DNA of 16,614 nucleotides from an uncultured Collinsella sp. (GTDB lineage: Bacteria; Actinomycetota; Coriobacteriia; Coriobacteriales; Coriobacteriaceae): assembly GCA_958419975.1 (NCBI GenBank), contig CATZIG010000021.1, positions 1 through 16,614 on the forward strand, written 5' to 3'. The notes below the pieces were generated by a model. That model searched no databases. It was not told the DNA's origin and worked only from the letters and a program-made list of their open reading frames with translations. How positions within the stretch are numbered: position 1 is the first letter of the stretch; every line of letters starts with the position of its first letter. Position numbers and translations under genes: made by a program. Below, piece by piece: positions 12,727 to 16,614 of the stretch.

Positions 12727-13845
12727 ATGAAGGCCGTTTATTGCCCCTACTGCGGCGGTCGGACCAAGCGCAACGGCAGGACCTCATCGGGGTCCCAGCG
12801 GTGGAGGTGCACGGCCTGCGGCGCGTCGACGACGGTGAGGTACGACGACACGGCGACGAGGCTGGACGAGTTCCTCGGGTGGCTCCTCTCCAAGGACTCC
12901 CAGGCGGCGATGCCGGGCGGCGGGCGGTCCTTCAGGCGCAGGACGGCCGAGTTCTGGGAGGTCTGGCCCATGCCCGTCCCTGACGGCGAGCTCCACCGCG
13001 TGCTCTACGTCGACGGGATCTGGGTCGCGCGCGACCTCGTGGCGCTCATATGCTGCAGCGGCGAGAGGGCGGTCTCCTGGTACATGGCCAGGTCCGAGAA
13101 CTCGGGGGCGTGGTCGGCCCCCATGTCGTCGATCCCGGCACCCGAGGTGGTCGTCACCGACGGCGGGAGCGGGTTCGCCAGGGCCGTGCGCGAGACCTGG
13201 CCGCGCACCAGGGTCCAGAGGTGCACCTTCCACGCCTTCTCGCAGGTCAAGCGCTACACGACGACGCGGCCGAAGCTCCAGGCGGGGCGCGAGCTCTACC
13301 TCATCGCGCGCGACCTCATGGGCATCGAGACGCTGCACCAGGCCGAGCTCTGGGTCGAGCGCTACCTCGACTGGTGCGGGTTCTGGGCCGACTTCCTGGA
13401 GGACAGGACCGTGGTGGACGGCAGGAGGGTCTACACCCACGAGAGGCTGAGGCGGGCGCGCTCGTCGCTGTCGTCGCTGGTGTCGGCGGGGACGCTGTTC
13501 ACCTACCTCGACCCCGCCCTGGCCAAGGCCGGCCCGCTGCCGTCGACCAACAACATGATCGAGGGAGGGGTGAACTCGCAGCTGAGGGCCGTCCTGCGCA
13601 ACCACCGGGGGCTGACGTCGGTCAAGCGCGTGAAGGCGGTGTTCTGGTGGTGCCACGCGCACTCGGGGGACGCGAGGACGGCGCGCGAGAAGCTCGCCAC
13701 GATGCCGACCGACGCGGACATCGACTTCCTGTTCAGCGTCTACTCCGCCTCGCCGTCGCGTGACGACGGAGGGCCGGAGTGGGGCGACAGGGCAGTGTGG
13801 GAGGACCTCCACCACAGGGACCCGTACCCGTTCTGGCTGGATTAA
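12727..13845 (+). CDS. IS1249-type transposase (IS256 family, DDE)
   Basis: Predicted 372-aa transposase that cuts and joins the ends of the surrounding IS. The N-terminus has a zinc ribbon, C6-x2-C9 ... C28-x2-C31 (YCPYCGGRTKRNG, WRCTACG), characteristic of the IS1249 branch. The DDE residues fit D96 (LYVDGIWV), D145 (VVTDGGSGF) and E279 (NNMIEGGVNSQLR); the CTFHAF motif of this MULE-like domain follows D145, at 166-171. The ATG at 12727 is chosen because GGAAGAGG lies five bases upstream; the in-frame GTG at 12721 overlaps that site. The gene is intact. No terminator lies between its stop and the next gene at 14039, so its transcript may continue into the hydrogenase-like operon. Confidence 0.97.
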   Translation: MKAVYCPYCGGRTKRNGRTSSGSQRWRCTACGASTTVRYDDTATRLDEFLGWLLSKDSQAAMPGGGRSFRRRTAEFWEVWPMPVPDGELHRVLYVDGIWVARDLVALICCSGERAVSWYMARSENSGAWSAPMSSIPAPEVVVTDGGSGFARAVRETWPRTRVQRCTFHAFSQVKRYTTTRPKLQAGRELYLIARDLMGIETLHQAELWVERYLDWCGFWADFLEDRTVVDGRRVYTHERLRRARSSLSSLVSAGTLFTYLDPALAKAGPLPSTNNMIEGGVNSQLRAVLRNHRGLTSVKRVKAVFWWCHAHSGDARTAREKLATMPTDADIDFLFSVYSASPSRDDGGPEWGDRAVWEDLHHRDPYPFWLD

Positions 13846-13894
13846 TGGATGGAAACGGATGTTCTATCGGGACACACATTTTGTCCTATAAGCC

Positions 13895-13902
13895 GCGTCA
13901 CC
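13895..13902 (+). repeat. right copy of the IS target-site duplication
   Basis: gcgtcacc, identical to 12532-12539, directly follows the right inverted repeat. Confidence 0.95.
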
Positions 13903-14038
13903 CCTCTACTCCAATGCGGACGTACCCTTGCCCCGTACGCCTAAAACTCCCCAGTTGACCGAAAACCCGCTGCCGCTACTCATCAATTGAGCTATAACGT
14001 TAAACAATTGCAGCGTTTTTGCATGGGGGAGTGATGGT

Positions 14039-16614
14039 ATGACGCTACTGTATTTCCTTACCCTGTTTCCGCTGGTACCGGCGCTGGGCATGCTGCTCGC
14101 GCGCGGTGACCGCGCTCGCGATGCGGTGGGGCTCATAGGCTCCGGCATTATTATGGCGGTGACAGTTGTAGTCGCCGTCATGTTTTTTGGCACGGGTCCG
14201 CAGAGCTTTGAGGTTGCCCCCGACACCTCGCATGTGCTCTCGATCATCAGCTCCGTCATCGACGTCATCCTGTGCGCCGTAATCCTGTACAACGCGCACA
14301 AATTTAAGAACGCGCTCACCACGGTGCTCGGCATAGTCCAGCTGGTGGGCTCGCTCGCCTTTGCAGCCATGACGTTGCCCGCGGCCGAAGCCGTCACGGC
14401 AACGCCGCTCTACCTGGACTACATGAGCGTGATCATGGTGCTCGCCGTCGGCATCGTCGGCAGCCTAATCTGCGTGTATGCCTTGGGTTATATGAAGGAC
14501 TTCCAGGCCCATGACGAGCACGAGGCCGCGCTGCGCGGGCAGACCGTGCCCGACCGTCGCCCGCAGTTCCTGGCGCTTATGTTCCTGTTCCTCTCGGCCA
14601 TGTTCGTCATCGTGACGAGCGACAACCTTGAGTGGCTGTTCTGCGGCTGGGAAATCACCACCGTGTGCTCGTTCCTTATGATTGGCTACACGCGCACGCC
14701 CGAGGCCATCAAGAACGCCTTTACCCAGATCATCCTCAACATGCTGGGCGGCATCGCGTTTTTGGCTGGACTCATGTATCTGCACGTTAACGGCATGCCG
14801 CTGACCATCTCGGGCATGGTCGAGCTTGCCGGCGCCGGAACCGCGCAATCCGCGCTGCTGGTGATGCCGGTCGTCCTGCTGTCGCTCGCCGCACTCACCA
14901 AGGCCGCACAGATGCCGTTCCACACGTGGCTGTTGGGTGCCATGGTTGCCCCTACGCCCACGAGCGCCCTGCTGCACTCGTCAACCATGGTCAAAGCCGG
15001 CGTGTTCCTGATGGTCAAGCTGAGCCCGCTCTATGCCATCTATCCCGTGACTGGCTTTATGGTCACGAGTGTGGGTGCCATCACGTTTTTGCTCGCTGCC
15101 CTCATGGCCATCTCGCAGAGCAACGCCAAACGCGTGCTCGCGTACTCCACCATTTCCAACTTGGGCCTCATCAGTGCCTGCTTGGGTGTCGGCGCGCCCG
15201 AGGCCGTATGGGCGGCCATCTTCCTGATCCTGTTCCACACGGTGGCCAAGTCGCTGCTGTTCCTGTGCGTGGGCACGGCCGAGCATCATATCGGCAGTCG
15301 CGATATCGAGGACATGGACGGTATGTTCAGCCGCATGCCGCACCTGACGCGCCTGATGATGCTGGGCATCATGGGCATGTTTGTGGCGCCGTTTGGCATG
15401 CTCGTGTCCAAGTGGGGTGCCCTGGTGGCGTTTGCGCAGACTGGCAACGTGCTTATGATCATGGTGCTGGCCTTTGGCTCGGCTGCGACGTTCTTCTTCT
15501 GGGGCAAGTGGCTTGCCAAGCTTTCGGGCGTCGACCCCACGGCTCAAAACGTTGAGGTCAATGTTCATAAGACCGAATGGATGGCGCTCAACACCATCGC
15601 CGCGCTGCTGATTCTGTGCTGCGTGGCGTTCCCGGTTATCTCGAGCGGTCTGGTGTCGCCTTACTTGGCCATGGTGTTTGGCCGCGTGCCGTACGTTATC
15701 GGCAAGGACGCCATGTATCTGATGGTGGTTATCGTGGCGTTTATTGCCGTGGTGCTGCTGACGTCGTTCCGCGTGAGCAATAAGCCGCACGTCAACGTGT
15801 ACCTTTCGGGCGTGGGAACCGACAAATATCGTCATTTCCGCGGCTCGATGGGACGCGAGGTGAAGGCCGAAAAGCGCAATTGGTACTCGGAGGACGCCCT
15901 TGGCGAGAAGCGTATTGGCCCCGCGGGTAGCGTCGTGTGCTGCAGCATTGTCTTGTTTGCGCTGCTGTGTTGCGCGTGGATTGGGCCCGAGCGGCTTGCC
16001 ATGAGTGCGCCCTCGGTGCTGCGCGGCAAGTATTTCGAGGGTTCGGGCGTCGTGGGCATTTTTATTGGCACCGTGGCGTTTGCCTTGCTGGCGCCGCTTG
16101 TGGGCGGCCTGATCGATGGCCTTGACCGTAAGCTTTCGGCTCGCATGCAGGGCCGCGTGGGCCCGCGTCTGCTGCAGCCTTTCTATGACGTTGCCAAGCT
16201 GCTGCGCAAAGCCCCTGCCAGCGTAAACACCATGGACGATACTTATATGGCGTGCGCGCTCATCTTTACCGTCGTGGGCGGCGGCATCTTTGTGTCGGGT
16301 TCCAACACGCTGCTGTGCGCCTTTATGGTGACGCTCGCTGCGATCTTTGTGGTGCTGGCGTCCGCCTCGACGCAAAGCCCGTTTGCTCAGGTCGGCGCCG
16401 ACCGCGAGCTGCTGCAGGTTATGAGTTACGAGCCCGCCGTTCTGCTGATGAGCGTGGGCCTGTATCTCGCCACCGATAGCTTCGATTCCATTGCCGTAAC
16501 CGGGCAATCCGCGCCCATCATCGTGTACAGCGCGCCCATTTTCCTCGCGCTGCTCGCGGTGCTTACCATCAAGCTGCGCAAGTCGCCGTTCGATCTTTCG
16601 TACTCGCATCATGC
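14039..16614 (+). CDS. fused antiporter-like (NuoL/EchA/HyfB) and NuoH/EchB/HycD-like membrane subunit (partial, runs off the window)
   Basis: One uninterrupted frame of at least 858 codons. Residues 1 to ~600 form a multi-helix proton-pumping subunit: LFCGWEITTVCSFLMIGY with the conserved E205, LTKAAQMPFHTWLLGAM with K288, and PTPTSALLHSSTMVKAG with K319, the charged residues of Mrp/NuoL-type channels. A hydrophilic linker (~585-630, NVYLSGVGTDKYRHFRGSMG ... EKRIGPAG) leads to a second membrane domain typical of NuoH/EchB/HycD: SARMQGRVGPRLLQPFYD (from 701), SPFAQVGADRELLQVMSYEP (D788-R789-E790), and KSPFDLSYSHH at the window end. The ATG at 14039 has GGGGGAG seven bases upstream; an ATG at 14034 meets a stop after two codons. 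It would serve in a membrane-bound group 4 [NiFe] hydrogenase or complex-I-like enzyme that couples electron flow to ion pumping. It is probably the first gene of its operon; the hydrogenase subunits would be further right. Confidence 0.92.
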   Translation, partial: MTLLYFLTLFPLVPALGMLLARGDRARDAVGLIGSGIIMAVTVVVAVMFFGTGPQSFEVAPDTSHVLSIISSVIDVILCAVILYNAHKFKNALTTVLGIVQLVGSLAFAAMTLPAAEAVTATPLYLDYMSVIMVLAVGIVGSLICVYALGYMKDFQAHDEHEAALRGQTVPDRRPQFLALMFLFLSAMFVIVTSDNLEWLFCGWEITTVCSFLMIGYTRTPEAIKNAFTQIILNMLGGIAFLAGLMYLHVNGMPLTISGMVELAGAGTAQSALLVMPVVLLSLAALTKAAQMPFHTWLLGAMVAPTPTSALLHSSTMVKAGVFLMVKLSPLYAIYPVTGFMVTSVGAITFLLAALMAISQSNAKRVLAYSTISNLGLISACLGVGAPEAVWAAIFLILFHTVAKSLLFLCVGTAEHHIGSRDIEDMDGMFSRMPHLTRLMMLGIMGMFVAPFGMLVSKWGALVAFAQTGNVLMIMVLAFGSAATFFFWGKWLAKLSGVDPTAQNVEVNVHKTEWMALNTIAALLILCCVAFPVISSGLVSPYLAMVFGRVPYVIGKDAMYLMVVIVAFIAVVLLTSFRVSNKPHVNVYLSGVGTDKYRHFRGSMGREVKAEKRNWYSEDALGEKRIGPAGSVVCCSIVLFALLCCAWIGPERLAMSAPSVLRGKYFEGSGVVGIFIGTVAFALLAPLVGGLIDGLDRKLSARMQGRVGPRLLQPFYDVAKLLRKAPASVNTMDDTYMACALIFTVVGGGIFVSGSNTLLCAFMVTLAAIFVVLASASTQSPFAQVGADRELLQVMSYEPAVLLMSVGLYLATDSFDSIAVTGQSAPIIVYSAPIFLALLAVLTIKLRKSPFDLSYSHH

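Larger units (their letters stand above)
12540..13894 (+). mobile_element. complete IS1249-type insertion sequence (IS256 family), 1355 bp
   Basis: The terminal inverted repeats 12540-12564 and 13870-13894 are perfect 25-bp reverse complements (outer ends ggcttatagg). An 8-bp direct repeat gcgtcacc flanks the element on both sides. It carries one intact transposase gene, an internal terminator near its left end and a subterminal copy of part of the inverted repeat. Perfect ends, intact target duplication and an intact transposase indicate a recent, probably active insertion. It lies between a broken HTH gene and a hydrogenase-like operon. Confidence 0.97.

Noticed and set aside
13955..13998. 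TTGACC and TATAAC as a promoter for the hydrogenase-like operon
   Set aside because: The spacing is 32 bp, far too long for one promoter; no better -10 at 16-18 bp from TTGACC is visible.
14981..16612. 543-aa minus-strand frame opposite the hydrogenase-like gene
   Set aside because: It is His/Arg/Gln-rich shadow sequence; the plus-strand frame contains conserved NuoL and NuoH motifs throughout.
1..16614. CRISPR arrays, rRNA genes and type IV secretion channel genes
   Set aside because: Looked for and not seen: no regularly spaced direct repeats with unique spacers, no rRNA-like sequence, and no VirB4 or channel-type proteins in any plausible frame.

Overview
The window is high-GC bacterial DNA. 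Its gene style and content (initiator-tRNA-integrated mobilizable element, IS1249-type insertion sequence, old-yellow-enzyme flavoprotein, group-4-hydrogenase-like membrane proteins) suggest a gut actinomycete of the Coriobacteriia, probably Collinsella or a near relative. That assignment is inference; no rRNA gene is present.

Positions 1 to about 9150 are the right-hand part of an integrative mobilizable element. A minus-strand operon runs leftward from 5986 to 231: a small excisionase-like HTH protein, a protein resembling a DnaC-type AAA+ helicase loader whose nucleotide-binding motifs have decayed, two unrecognised ~153-aa proteins, a ribbon-helix-helix accessory protein, a MobL-like (MOBP-type) relaxase, and a VirD4-like coupling protein. 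Adjacent genes either overlap (4-8 nt) or are separated by short gaps that each hold a GC-rich hairpin. The noncoding stretch 53-230 carries inverted and direct repeats. A divergent plus-strand gene (6103-7533) encodes an unrecognised cargo protein with a C-terminal Cys4-type finger; it converges on the tyrosine integrase (7535-8827, minus) with one base between the stop codons. Between the integrase and the attachment site lie a 25-bp perfect inverted repeat, phased short repeats, and then the 3' part of an initiator tRNA gene (9102-9150) that marks the element/chromosome junction. The intact tRNA and the left end of the element are expected beyond position 1. No type IV secretion channel genes are visible, so the element is probably mobilized in trans.

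From 9151 the sequence looks chromosomal. It contains the tRNA terminator, two related hairpin repeats, a 676-aa OYE/FadH-like flavoprotein with an Fe-S motif and a terminator, and then a ~450-bp AT-richer intergenic region leading to a promoter and a double-HTH gene broken by an amber codon. A complete IS1249-type (IS256 family) element follows (12540-13894; 25-bp perfect inverted repeats; 8-bp target duplication). It sits 144 bp upstream of a large plus-strand gene that runs off the window. That gene fuses an antiporter-like (NuoL/EchA/HyfB) subunit to a NuoH/EchB/HycD-like subunit in one frame, and is probably the first gene of an energy-converting hydrogenase or complex-I-like operon.
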